From Amphiduros pacificus (lineage: Eukaryota > Annelida > Polychaeta > Phyllodocida > Hesionidae), in the NCBI GenBank assembly GCA_949316495.1, contig OX439000.1, forward strand, positions 69,818,570-69,882,569: DNA of 64,000 nucleotides. Reading direction: 5' to 3'. The notes under the pieces were generated by a model, which saw only the letters and a list, made by a program, of their open reading frames with translations, did not search any database and was not told the origin of the DNA. Made by a program: the position numbers and the translations under genes. Positions 34,541-45,589 of this stretch are shown here, in pieces; position 1 is the first letter of the stretch, and the number at the start of each line of letters is the position of its first letter.

Positions 34541-37500
34541 CTGAATGATAATTTTTTTAATTAGATATTATTCAATTATCTATCTTAGAAATCTTTTAAA
34601 TCAAGTATGTTTTTTTATAATTTGCAAGATGCACAATAAGGTTCTTATCCACCAAAGCCTTTAAAATAATTGTCACCATCATCAATTCATTACAAAAGGT
34701 AACACTTCACTCTCAAGAGACAATAAAAGAGTTTGCATTTATGTGGATTAGATGATTTTCAGTAATTTCATGAGGGCAAGGGAAGAAATGTGAACCATTA
34801 AACTTTTTTTTTAACAGAACAACATTTTTACTAAAGAGAAAAAAAAATTATATATTTTTTGTGAGAAAACCAATTCTGTGGAAATTATAACTGAATAATC
34901 ATAATACTTTATTTAATTGCATTATATTTTTCTCTTTATTTCAATTATAAATTACGCACAAAATTTGATCTGGATGTAAGATACAAGTCCTTAAAATTAA
35001 TTAACAAATAACGTTAATAGAGTAATTTATTCTTGACATTCTCACTTTTTATAAATCTATCCAAAATAACCATGTATTATTTACAGAAGACATAACTTCT
35101 TCATTGGTTCAAAAGAAGGCCTTGCTTACATATCAAGATATGTTTCTGTTTGGAAAAGGCAATATTAAGTCTTGAAAATTTTAGCTAATTGGAAGCTTCC
35201 ATTCAGATTACAGAGAGTATGTCATCCTGCCCTTTGCATTTGTCATATGATATTATCAAATTAAGACATACAAGTATATATCAGAACTTGTAATGTTTTA
35301 CATAATATAGTAATCAAATACTTATATATGACGAGATATTTGCAAAAGGAAAACCACCAGACTTGACTTGACATAATGGCAATTAATTTTTATTCTAATG
35401 TGCCCCTTTATCTTGAAGGAATGTGCCCCTGTAGCTGAATGGAGGCGAACGATGGTTGATTTCTCTTCAGGAAATGGGGAAAGATGAGTTAACATGGTCA
35501 ATGACCCTGGATGTTATCTTTCTTAAAAATAAACTTTTCTTCAAAATCCAGGAATAAGATATAATCTGAAAGAACTGAAAGACTTTTAGAATACATTTGG
35601 GGAGAACAATGAAACAAATATTTACACATACTCAGTACCAGACAGCAATATATTATATGCACTAAATATCAGATGGCGATTTAGTACAAATATTTGATAG
35701 CAAATTCCAAAATTATACATATATTCATTACCAGATAATAATATAATGCAGATAATAATATCAGAAGGTAATATTATACATTGAGTACATATGATGTATT
35801 ATTTCCTTAAGGTCTATAATCCACAATGAAACACTGGGACAGACTTATGTTTTTTTGGCATAAATGTGTTCAAAGTCATGTTATTTGTTAATTTAGCACA
35901 GAAAAAGTAAACTTAACCAGCTAGTCTTAAACTTTTATTATTTAAATTGAACCCGTTTTAACTACCGTTAAAACGGGTTCGACTCAGTTATTGCAGCTGG
36001 ACACCATGTGTGCTGTATGAGAAATACCCCCCACTGACGTCATAGCCTCACTCTCATCCTGGAATCCCCCAGAGCATGCAGAGCCGAAGGCAGTTACGTA
36101 AATATACGAGACCACACAAAGTTCTCTCCCGATGCTTCAAACTGATTGTGGATTATAGACCTTAAGAGATATCAACCCCATTTCTCAACTTGCCCAAAGG
36201 CTCACACTTAGATTACCCAAGATTCATGACCACAGTTAGACCTGTCTAAGTCAGGTGGTTTCTCTTTTGCAAAATAAACACATGATGAGGTAGCCAGTGG
36301 ATGCAGTAACAATTCCTTTATTGCCCTTTTTAGGTGAATATTTCAACATGCATTTAAGTGGTGCTAATCTCATGATGTGTGAACACTAAACATTCAAGGA
36401 CCACACCCACAGAGAGAAGTGAATTCCTACCCAGTTCTGTCCATGCCCAATCCAAGGTTAGTGGAAACATGCAAATAAACAAGACCAAAATGCATTAGTA
36501 CTCTGTGATAAATCCAAGATACTTGCGACACAATCGTTTACCTCAGTATGTTGAGAAGACGAGAACGTGAAGCATTTGCTGCACATTTGGTCTTGGTTGA
36601 GCTTACACTATCTTACACATGCAACAATTGATTAAAAAAATTTCAATTCTTTGTAGCTTTCAGACCAATAGTAAAACAGATTCTGTAATCAGTTAAATCA
36701 TTTGTAAAGAGAAAAGCAGGGAAATAAAAAAATATAAAATATAGCAAAATAAAGCCATCCTCCTGCCAACCTGCACCATAGCAAAGACCTCATAATTTAC
36801 CTTTTCTTTAGAAACACTTGAATAAGCCAAGCTGATGAAGGTCAAACAATAAACTTGAAATATTCAAATATCATAGATGAGAATTATGTCAGGCAGAGAA
36901 TCCTCTACATAATTTGATGGAGAAAGCTCTTATAAATTACAATTTTGCTGGAAGGGAGAAAAATGATGAAACTGGTTGAAAGAAGCCAGCGAAAATATGC
37001 AGTGCTTCCACTCAACTCCACTTTAAATTATTGTTCCTGTTCTTACTGTAATGAATGGAGCTTCATTAACTTTGTGGAAAAAATATAACCAAACTTAAAC
37101 TTAACATATTTGAAACCAAACTAATTTATAATGTGAAACACAAATGTGTTTATTTTTTCATTTACAACTATATCATATATATTTTTGATATACAAATAAA
37201 TAATACCAAATTTTATAAAAACTCATAATCATTATAACAACTCAACATAAAAAACCTTAAAGGTTACTATACATACTTAATGCCAAACTAACTATACATA
37301 CTTAATGCCAAACTTTACTTGTTTTTATATCTAATAATTTTTTGACAGTTCCCGAAATTAAAAAAAAAAAAAAAACCTCTAGTACAGAGGCAAATAGTCA
37401 GATGGCGCTACCCTCAAGGAAGTTATCATTAAACATTAACATGCCACTAGGGGGCACAACATGACAAACATTTGATGAGGGCAGACCAGTTCTGATCACA

Positions 37501-40500
37501 CCATTTTAGCGAAAACACACAAACAGGACACAATACTCAAAACTAACAACCATGATAACAAACAATGTTCTAGAAGAGTGATCCAGCAGGTTTCAATGGA
37601 GGATGACAATACTAGAGCATATCCTCTTTTGAAATCATGGTGGCTCCCCCTACTGAAATTGTGATGAAGTCAATGTGCTACAAGCAGAGACAAAGCAAGC
37701 TGATGTGGTAAACAAACAGCACAAACTTGTCAGAAACTGCCGAGATTATTCCAATTGTGCCAGTATCTTCTAGTGGTCCATGGCCAGTAATCATAAGCCT
37801 CGGGCTAAAATAAGGGACACGCCATACAACATTTACTAAATTTATGGAATGATACGAAAAAGATAGAAAGACCCTATCAAATTTTTAAAATTCTGCCCAT
37901 TTTTCGAAAACCTTAAGAGCCTTAAGCAGGTTGTCACTCTGTGTTATACAACATGACCTTTCTCCTTTCTTTTCAATAAAAATGAGAATCAAGTACCATA
38001 CAGAACATTGTTACATATGAGTACAAATAACGAAAATAGTTACGAACTACTTGTTAAATACGAAATACACATAAAAATTATATCTAAATGCCAAAAGTTA
38101 AATCTTAAGTACAATATGACACAAATATTGCAACATAAATATGACACTTTTCATTCAAATTATTATCTAAGAGTAGGTGTTCCTTTATAAAGTGGTGAGC
38201 CATGTTAAAGGAGCTATTATTCGCAGTGACCCCTTTAAACATGAACTTGACATTTTTCCTCATTATCAAATATTCTCAAGTTCTCAGTTTCTGATCAAGC
38301 GTGAACAGACATGTTGCATTTGTGATTTAATTAACAAATGTTTGGGGGAAAAAGGTGAATGGGTCATAAATTACTTCTGGTCTTTTCTATCTGTTAATAA
38401 TTTCAACAGAACACCTTCTCTTTCTCATTTCATTTGATAGAATGTGTCAAGAAACTAAATAACATCTTCAACTAATGAAATATTTTTACTTAATTCAAAT
38501 GTTACTTCAGACATTAATATGATGATTAAATGCTGTAATACAACATCCTTCACAATATATAATATACATCACAAATTATATGGGACTATTGCAGGAAGCA
38601 AACAATATGCCATGTTACTTTCAATGCTAACATATACCCCACTATTTTATAATGCCCAACATAAATTCTTTCATTTCATTTGTGAATATGAATTCAGGTT
38701 CTGTATAAAAGCCAGTTTGTTGAAATTTCAACATTCTAACACTTATATATGACAAGGAATTTGTTTCCTTTCTTTAAATCTTTTTGATATGGCACAGATA
38801 GGATAGAGGGGATAGAACACAGAGTAGACTAAACCAGAGAGTTATCATGAAAAAAGTGGAGCAATTCTAAACAAATAGGTCACTTTTTTCAAACAACAAA
38901 AAGCTGATACTCAAAGATGGTGGAAACAAAAGACCAGTGAATTTGCAGATGAGCAAAATAAAAGAATAATCCTAGAATAGTGTAGTAAGTGTACAAATGT
39001 TCAAACTGAAAATTTTACCAACTCAGCAAAATACAGCAACTTAAAAACTCAAAAATAATGAGCTGTCCTCGTGTTTCAGTAGTTTTTCATGCCCCCTAGT
39101 GTGTAGTTGTAGAGATGAACATTTCCTGAGTTTGAACTCAAGGTGGCACCACCTACCTCCTTGTACATATCTCTTAATTCAAGCGCTCTCTGTTCTGCCA
39201 GGAAGTTGCGTAACCGTAGATATAACTTTTGACTACTGAGGTATTCTCGGAAGTTATTCAGCACAAATACTCCCTGAGAAAAAAAAATGAAAGTTTTAAG
39301 GTTTAATTTGTGCACTCATTTAGACTCAATGATATTGAGTTCCAGCAAAAATACTCCCTGAGGAAATAAATTGAAAGTTGTATATAATCTGATATAATCT
39401 GTTCACCAATATTGAGTTTGAATACCAGAAAAAGGTGATCTATTTTCACAATGATTAGTAAAACAAATATCTTATTTTAGTTACAAAGTGGAACATGTGT
39501 ATTCACAAGGAAAATGCATTGACAACAATATTTAGATTTTGATTTGCTTAAAAATTATATGTATTAACTAATAATGTTCTTTTAAACTTACTCTGCCCTC
39601 TTTATTAAACCAAAACCAGAAACATGCTAAAATACTTACAATGTAAATTGCCAACACCATGCCAAGGAGGAACCCTGCCAGTACATCTGACCAATGACTG
39701 TAGTTGAGGCCGTACCGAGCACAGCAGCAGAGGACAGAGAGAATGACAAATGACAGAGATATAAACGGCCTCATCACCCGAACACTGTGGGCCCTTATGC
39801 TGTTGTGCAGGTAAATCTGAAAAACAAATTTGACAAAAAAATTTAATTTCTTAATTTCGAAAATTTGTCATATATTCACAGTTTCATATCTTCATATTTT
39901 CATATATTTATTTTTTGATAGTTTGCTTCTGTAAAAGATTTTACTGATACATATTTGGTAAGATAGATGTTATACTGAGATTAGTCAAGTACAAGTTTCA
40001 TAATTGCTACTTCCTTTATAATAAGAATAATAATTCTAAAACATACATTCATAGAGACACATTTAAGTATAGGGGCACCAAAATAAAAATAAGGCACATC
40101 TCTACTTTTCACTGAAATTCAAGATTGCCACCAAGTTTAGAATCTTTAAAAAAATGCCCAAACCAATTTGCATCCCACCTTCAAAAGGAGGAAGATCATG
40201 ACCTTCCATGACTTTTCAGGCACAACATTTGGTAATATTATCTTCAATTGTTGTCAAGTATGTTCACAAGATTGTCAGAGATTACATAACATAACATATT
40301 TGTTAAGGTCACCAAAAAGTGCTCCATTTCAAGACATTGAAAAGGTTCATCCATGGTTTTAGTTTCATTTTATATCTATTTGTTGTCAAACTATCACATT
40401 CACAAGGTTTTGGACATCAGATCACATAACCTTGAAATATTATGTCAAGGTCACAAGGTCAAGTGCTCTATTTCAAGATCTTCACATCAAGCATCAATGA

Positions 40501-43313
40501 TTTAAGTTTTAAGAATCAAACATTGTCAAGATTTATATAACAGGAGCAAGGACAGTACAGGCTTCACTAATACCATTTAGGTAAAAAAATACATCATGGT
40601 AAGATAAAAGATAATCAACTCACAGCTAAATATCCTGATGCGAAAGATGTCATTGATGCATGCAAAGATGGAAATGATAACCTGAAATGAATGCAAATAT
40701 CAGTTATCATATGATCTATCTAATATACATATTATCTTGAGTTTACATGCTCCATATTTCTCATATCCGACTCTTTGAGAATTTTTAGTTTTAAGTACAC
40801 AAAAATAAAAGAAAATGGTATCTTGATGTACCTTGCGTCTCTTATTTTCTCCAAGTCTTTTTCTCTGCAGATGTTTTCGTCATAAAGGCCACCATTGGAA
40901 CATTCTGTGTAATTTGGATTACACACCTCAAGAAAGTTTGGACGTAATCGGCCAACCATCAGCTTTATTACATCTGTGAACACCATCGTCAGAAACAGAC
41001 CAAATAAAAATGAACCTGAAAACATATATTATACACTCATCACCAATTATTTGAGAGATACTGTAAATACATATTATATTACCATCTGTGTAGTATATGT
41101 TCTGGCATAATGTTCTCTACTTATGTCAAACCTGCATAAAGTAGCCTTCTATTCACCCACATACATAATGTGCAGTATAACCTAATGTACAATGTCACCT
41201 GTATACTCATCTACCGGTATATCCCTGATGCACAAGGTCCCTGATGCACAATGACACCTGTCTACTCACCTATATACTTGATGTACACCTGTCTACTCAC
41301 CTATATACTTGATGTACACCTGTCTACTTACCTATATACCTGATGATTCTGTGAACTCACCTATATACATGATGTACACCTGTCTACTTACCTATATACC
41401 TGATGATTCTGTGAACTCACCTATATACATGATGCACACTTGTCTACTTACCTATATACCTGATGATTCTGTGAACTCACCTATATACATGATGCACACC
41501 TGTCTACTCACCTATATACCTGATGATTCTGTGAACTCACCTATATACCTGATGCACACCTGTCTACTCACCTATATACCTGATGATTCTGTGAACTCAC
41601 CTATATACCTGATGTACACCTGTCTACTCACCTATTTTCCTGATGATTCTGTGAACTCACCTATATACATGATGTACACCTGTCTACTCACCTATATACC
41701 TGATGATTCTGCGAACTCACCTATATACATGATGTACACCTGTCTACTCACCTATATACCTGATGATTCTGTGAACTCACCTATATACCTGATGCACACC
41801 TGTCTACTCACCTATATACCTGATGATTCTGTGAACTCACCTATATACATGATGCACACCTGTCTACTCACCTATATACCTGATGATTCTGTGAACTCAC
41901 CTATATACATGATGTACACCTGTCTACTCACCTACATATATGATGATTCTGTGAACTCACCTATATTCATGATGCACACCTGTCTACTTACCTATATACC
42001 TGATGATTCTGCGAACTCACCTATATACATGATGTACACTTGTCTACTCACCTATATACATGATGTACACCTGTCTACTCACCTATATACCTGATGATTC
42101 TGTGAACTCACCTATATACATGATTTACACCTGTCTACTCACCTATATACATGATGTACACTTGTCTACTCACCTATATACATGATGTACACCTGTCTAC
42201 TCACCTATATACATGATGTACACTTGTCTACTCACCTATATACATGATGTACACCTGTCTACTCACCTATATACCTGATGATTCTGCGAACTATCTGTGG
42301 CATTTTACACTGCGTACATAACACTCGGACTGTTCTCTTCTCATCTTCTGCAAATGCCCACAATGCTATTTCTCCAACTATGATCTGAAAACATATATAT
42401 ATTCTTTATACTTATTTCTTTAATGCTACAGACAAAAAAATCTAATTCTACTTAAGATTACCATTTCATTATATCTTAATAAGAGAAACAATTCCAATAA
42501 TATAGAATAAAGTATATAAAGTTAATCGCATCTTGGCTGGAAAGGAAAATGGCATAAAAAAATCAATAAAATTACAATAAGGACAGGGTTATGCAGTCAA
42601 AACTAATCCAGCAATAAAACCTTTGCCAAAAACTTACTATAAAAGGTGGTATGCAGAGACACAGGGAGCCAACAATCTCAAATGGAATATCAGCATCATA
42701 AGCAAACTCTTTAAAGGATCCACCTGTAGTTGTGAGTGTTATGGATTGATCTAGGCAGGAGAAATTAAGGTGTCGAACAGGAAATACCTCTGTAAATCTG
42801 CAGAAATAATTGACCTTCACTGGTGACTATTTTGCACATATCTTTAATGTTTACAAATGACACCTTTGAAGAAGAATTGCCATATGTTTATTATTTTTAT
42901 ATGATATAAAAAGCAAACAGGACCAGATAAAATATTTTCTCTTATTATAAAAAAAGGAACGCATTTTTTTATAATACAATTTTTTTAATTCATTATACTT
43001 ATGAATATTCACAAAAATATTAACTGACATTTCACAAAATTTAAATTGACTGATTTTATATACATATACAAACATAGATATTTTAAAATAATAAATACCT
43101 GAGAAAAAACTCCAGAACTGCTACAAAAACAAGAACCAGCAACTCCAATATGAAGACAAAGACAACAAAGACGTTGACCCTCTCGGTGGAGCTGTCGTCT
43201 GATAAGGTCTCCATGCTGAGGACTGACTTGTCGTGCTCCTCTACCTCACGACCAACATTGATCCGCTCAAAACTGCTGCGGTGGGCTGCTGTCGGGTTGG
43301 CATAGAGGGCCAT
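34178..43313 (-). CDS. Phospholipid phosphatase-related (PLPPR) family membrane protein, eight exons
   Basis: Exons join as 43313-43099, 42797-42638, 42384-42267, 41015-40832, 40681-40624, 39816-39640, 39273-39157 and 34540-34178. All have GT-AG borders and matching phases, giving 463 residues. The start Met at 43313 is preceded by in-frame stops. Six membrane segments are expected. Motif C1 is intact as KxxxxxxRP (K182-P190). C2 reads PSLH (230-233) and C3 reads ARYGLNYSHWSD with Ser285 where active lipid phosphatases have the nucleophilic His. PLPPR proteins are known as catalytically inactive relatives that act at the plasma membrane in filopodia and neurite growth, and that role here is inferred. 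RIIRYIGSFLFGLF and FPSLHAS align best with the vertebrate PLPPR1/5 type. A read-through form of 369 residues is also possible. Confidence 0.93.
35806..36166. mobile_element. MITE-like element with 22-bp perfect inverted repeats
   Basis: The 22 bases at 35806-35827 (starting CTTAAGGTCTATAATCC) are perfectly inverted at 36145-36166. The 361-bp element has no coding frame. Its interior holds a copy of the foldback segment seen at 15.6 kb. No clear target duplication was recognised. Confidence 0.65.
35917..36000. repeat. Foldback segment, related to 15581-15675
   Basis: It runs from CCAGCT to GCAGCTGG and contains a perfect hairpin: GAACCCGTTTTAAC at 35949-35962, a 4-base loop, and its complement at 35967-35980. 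The same palindrome in diverged form lies in both TIR elements at 15.6 and 16.3 kb. Confidence 0.8.
37444..37457 (+). promoter_or_regulatory. CTCF core motif match
   Basis: CCACTAGGGGGCAC is a full match to CCASYAGRKGGCRS inside intron 7. A 12-of-14 match lies at 37642-37655 on the minus strand, and another at 39089-39102 overlaps the end of the read-through coding segment. Confidence 0.5.
39079..39273 (-). CDS. PLPPR-like exon 7, with alternative read-through end
   Basis: Acceptor TTTCTCAG. The spliced form ends at 39157 with donor GAG|GTAGGT after GVFVLNNFREYL...DMYKE. If the donor is not used, the frame runs on for 26 more residues (beginning VGGATLSSNSGNVHLYNY) to a stop at 39076-39078. 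Both ends are plausible because the donor is a good match and the read-through segment keeps coding-like composition. The cytoplasmic segment LSSQKLYLRLRNFLAEQRAL is likely helical. Confidence 0.85.
39340..39371 (-). repeat. Duplicated copy of the exon 7 acceptor region
   Basis: About 82 bases upstream of exon 7 in the transcript, the sequence TTTCCTCAGGGAGTATTT repeats the true acceptor and exon start (TTTCTCAGGGAGTATTTG). It would be an alternative 3' splice site in the same phase giving a short different ending. Confidence 0.7.
39640..39816 (-). CDS. PLPPR-like exon 6, motif C3
   Basis: Acceptor TTTTTCAG, donor ATT|GTAAGT, phase 0 to 0. It encodes membrane segments 5 and 6 with the C3 region CARYGLNYSHWSDVLAGFLL between them. 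Arg and Asp of C3 are present; the nucleophile position is Ser. Confidence 0.95.
39817..40623 (-). other. Intron 5 of the PLPPR-like gene
   Basis: AT-rich intron with no feature beyond short CAAGGTCA-type repeats near 40310-40460. Confidence 0.7.
40624..40681 (-). CDS. PLPPR-like exon 5, motif C2
   Basis: A 58-base exon with acceptor CATTTCAG and donor GCT|GTGAGT, phase 2 to 0. It encodes LSFPSLHASMTSFASGYLA. The catalytic-type His of C2 is kept, but the PSGH glycine is Leu, a change typical of PLPPR pseudo-enzymes. It is too short to stand out as an open frame. Confidence 0.93.
40832..41015 (-). CDS. PLPPR-like exon 4, motif C1
   Basis: Acceptor TTTTCAG, donor GCAAG|GTACAT, phase 1 to 2. 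It encodes membrane segment 3, the intact C1 motif KLMVGRLRP and the second extracellular loop with NYT, a glycosylation sequon, and several Cys. The loop pattern NPNYTECSNGG...NICREKD parallels vertebrate PLPPR proteins. Confidence 0.95.
41240..42290 (-). repeat. 60-bp array built from the exon 3 donor junction
   Basis: About 13 near-perfect 60-bp units (41280-42060), each made of two half-units that share ACTCACCTATATAC, flanked by extra 31-bp half-units. On the gene's strand each half-unit carries TATATAG|GTGAGT or GTAAGT. One half also carries CAGAATCATCAGG, which is exon 3 sequence. The last unit is the real exon 3 end. I count 34 such donor-type sites by eye, one of them genuine. Because 60 is a multiple of 3, a 261-codon plus-strand frame runs through it; that frame is spurious. 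Confidence 0.93.
42267..42384 (-). CDS. PLPPR-like exon 3
   Basis: Acceptor TTTCAG, donor ATAG|GTGAGT, phase 0 to 1. It encodes IIVGEIALWAF (end of segment 2), a charged cytoplasmic loop and QIVRRIIRYI. The last 25 bases of the exon with the donor are the source of the tandem array that fills the following intron. Confidence 0.93.
42638..42797 (-). CDS. PLPPR-like exon 2
   Basis: Acceptor TTTCTGCAG, donor ATA|GTAAGT, phase 2 to 0. It encodes the first extracellular loop (FTEVFPVRHLNFSCLDQS, with one N-glycosylation sequon NFS) and the start of membrane segment 2 (DIPFEIVGSLCLCIPPFI). The YDADIPFEIVG run is characteristic of lipid-phosphatase relatives. Confidence 0.93.
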
Positions 43314-43338
43314 CACTCATCACTCGGGGCGGAGGACC
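43099..43338 (-). CDS. PLPPR-like exon 1 (first coding exon)
   Basis: The acceptor GACTTCAG ends at 43339, so exon sequence begins at 43338. It has 25 bases of 5' UTR, then ATG at 43313. Two TGA codons in frame directly upstream fix this start. An overlapping out-of-frame ATG at 43320 precedes it. It encodes a polar cytoplasmic head of about 45 residues and the first membrane segment (VNVFVVFVFILELLVLVFVA). The donor is CTCAG|GTATTT, phase 2. Confidence 0.9.
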
Positions 43339-45589
43339 CTGAAGTCATTAAATACAAATATACAGATATGTTGCCACATACAGACAGTATGCACTATGTA
43401 AAATGTCATTATTTCTCTCTTAGTTTTTATTCACTTATTATTTTTTGTTTGTTTTGTTTTTTAAAATATTTTGATGCTGAATATATTTTATTTAAGACGG
43501 AATATTTTAAAGGTAAATTTTATAAAATATGTTGTCCCCTTTGGGATGATTTATTATTTACCAAAGCACAAAATCAGGAAATCAATTCAACAGGTTATAT
43601 GAATCTTTTCTTAACATCTTTAAAGCATTTAAATCTGAAAAGTAGAAGTATGAATGGCTACCACTGATCAGCTATGAACCCATTTATCTCTGGTTTTGTT
43701 GGTTTTATGAGACTCTGGTACCTGAAGAAGGTCACGCTGGCTATGATCACCCACCTGTACATGATTAATGACCTCCCAGAAAATACCCGCACAATCAACC
43801 CCTTGTGGAGTTCACTTTTATTCCATTTTATGACTAAAAATGCATACATCTGACATGAATGCATATTTGCCTAAACAATTAGAGATTCAACAATTCTATT
43901 TTGTTTAATATATCTGAATATAATTCTACAAGATATGGAAAAACCATTAAGTATTTGAGGCAATATATAATATTTTATGAGTTTTTTTGCAAGATGCTTT
44001 TGCAGTATCATGGTGCATATATTTATTTATGTACTCAAAATACTATTAATAGATAACTTTATTGCACACTTTGTCCCTATCAATAGTTCCCATGGTTTAT
44101 ATTCTGTGCAACCATGACATGTCTTTCCCTTAAGAAAAAATAATAAACTTTGGGAATATCATGTCGTAAGTGCATTTCTTTTTGTGATTGCAGTTGCCAA
44201 TCTGTGAAAGCACAAAAAGAATGGTCACTTAGAAATAAATAAACTTAGGTATGTTTTTTAAAAAAATAATTCTAACAGTTTTTTTTCTAATATTTCACAT
44301 CAAAAAGCCAAAAATATTAGATTGAGTTTGCATAAAGAATGATGCCATTAACACTTAAATTATCAATGTTATCAATTAAGAGAAATATAAATTTGAAAAT
44401 GACATATGATGCATTAATACAAAGTATGACAGGTTAAGACGATTTCTGGACATTAAACTTGAAATTAACATAAAACATTTGTAACAGTAAGAATATAAGC
44501 TACTCAATAAATGTCACTGATGACCTTTGTGATGTGATTTAGTTGTGGCACTCTCGATGATTTGATTTGCTTTCTGCCAGAGAATCTATTTGTTACCTCA
44601 CATATAGAGAGGACTGGCTGTCACCAAACAAGCATAGCATGCATAAAGCACACCAGAAGTGATGAGTTGTCATTATGTTGTCATGGTAACCATGGAACAA
44701 CAACTTACAATTCACATCACTGTGCTGACGCATAATGTCAATAACTCCTAGATTTAATGCCTCTTTTTCAACCACCCTTCTATTTCTAACCATGAAAAAT
44801 TAGAATTTTTGTATATCAAATATGTGCAGATTCATTTTGGTTTATTACATAATATGTACAATTGAGTGTCATGAGGTTAATATCATACCAATTTTTTATA
44901 ACTTTATATTCATTCCATGCCTGCAAATAATCAGTGATGGATGTTTTGTTTTACATGCATAAATTTGGTTAAAATGATTGGTCATAAATGACTGATAACA
45001 TATCCCTCACAAACATGCATCCATGTTCCATTACATTACACATAAATAATCCTGGCAATGCTATAATCCAGTATAATTTTCCACCTGCACTCTTCACCTG
45101 CAATCTCTAATACATGGACCTAACCATGAGGCATGTATCGGCAGATTTGGTTGTCCACTGCATGTGTTATATTCTTGTTTCCCTCATCGTTTCCAAGATA
45201 ATTATAAGCTGGTTTTTAATTAATCCTTGATTTACCAAGATTTAAATATTGAAATTCTAAACTCTGTAGTTATCACATATTTATAACACTGCTGCTAATT
45301 AATCAATCAACAAAAACCTACCAAACAGAACGTGCCTATACCTATTAGTCAATCAAGTTTCCATCATCTAATACCTACCTCAATTATACATCCCCACTGT
45401 GAATACCTGTGTTTGACATGTATAAAATATTTTACATCCAACTGTATTTCCTACCCATTGCAACATCAAAGGAGAGGTTGACAATGTTGCGGAGATATAG
45501 TATAAAGTGGGAGTGCCCCCCCCCCCCTCCCTTCCCAGCATACACAGCACCTGGCCTGATGGGACACCATGTACAACTACCATGCTGCC
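43339..45589. other. Upstream of first coding exon, probable intron 1
   Basis: AT-rich, with a C-run near 45511-45525. I see no supported gene or promoter. If the 62.9-kb exons belong to this gene, this is intron sequence. Confidence 0.45.

Larger units (their letters stand above)
34541..39078 (-). other. Intron 7 of the PLPPR-like gene
   Basis: This 4.6-kb AT-rich intron contains an inverted-repeat element (35806-36166), a foldback segment, a CTCF motif at 37444 and a 26-bp tandem duplication near 37262-37312. No exon is apparent inside it. For the short transcript this would instead be 3' flanking DNA. Confidence 0.6.

Noticed and set aside
41309-42094. 261-codon plus-strand frame with 20-residue repeats
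   Set aside because: It is the 60-bp array read in frame; the period is a multiple of 3, the other strand is a known intron and there are no gene signals.
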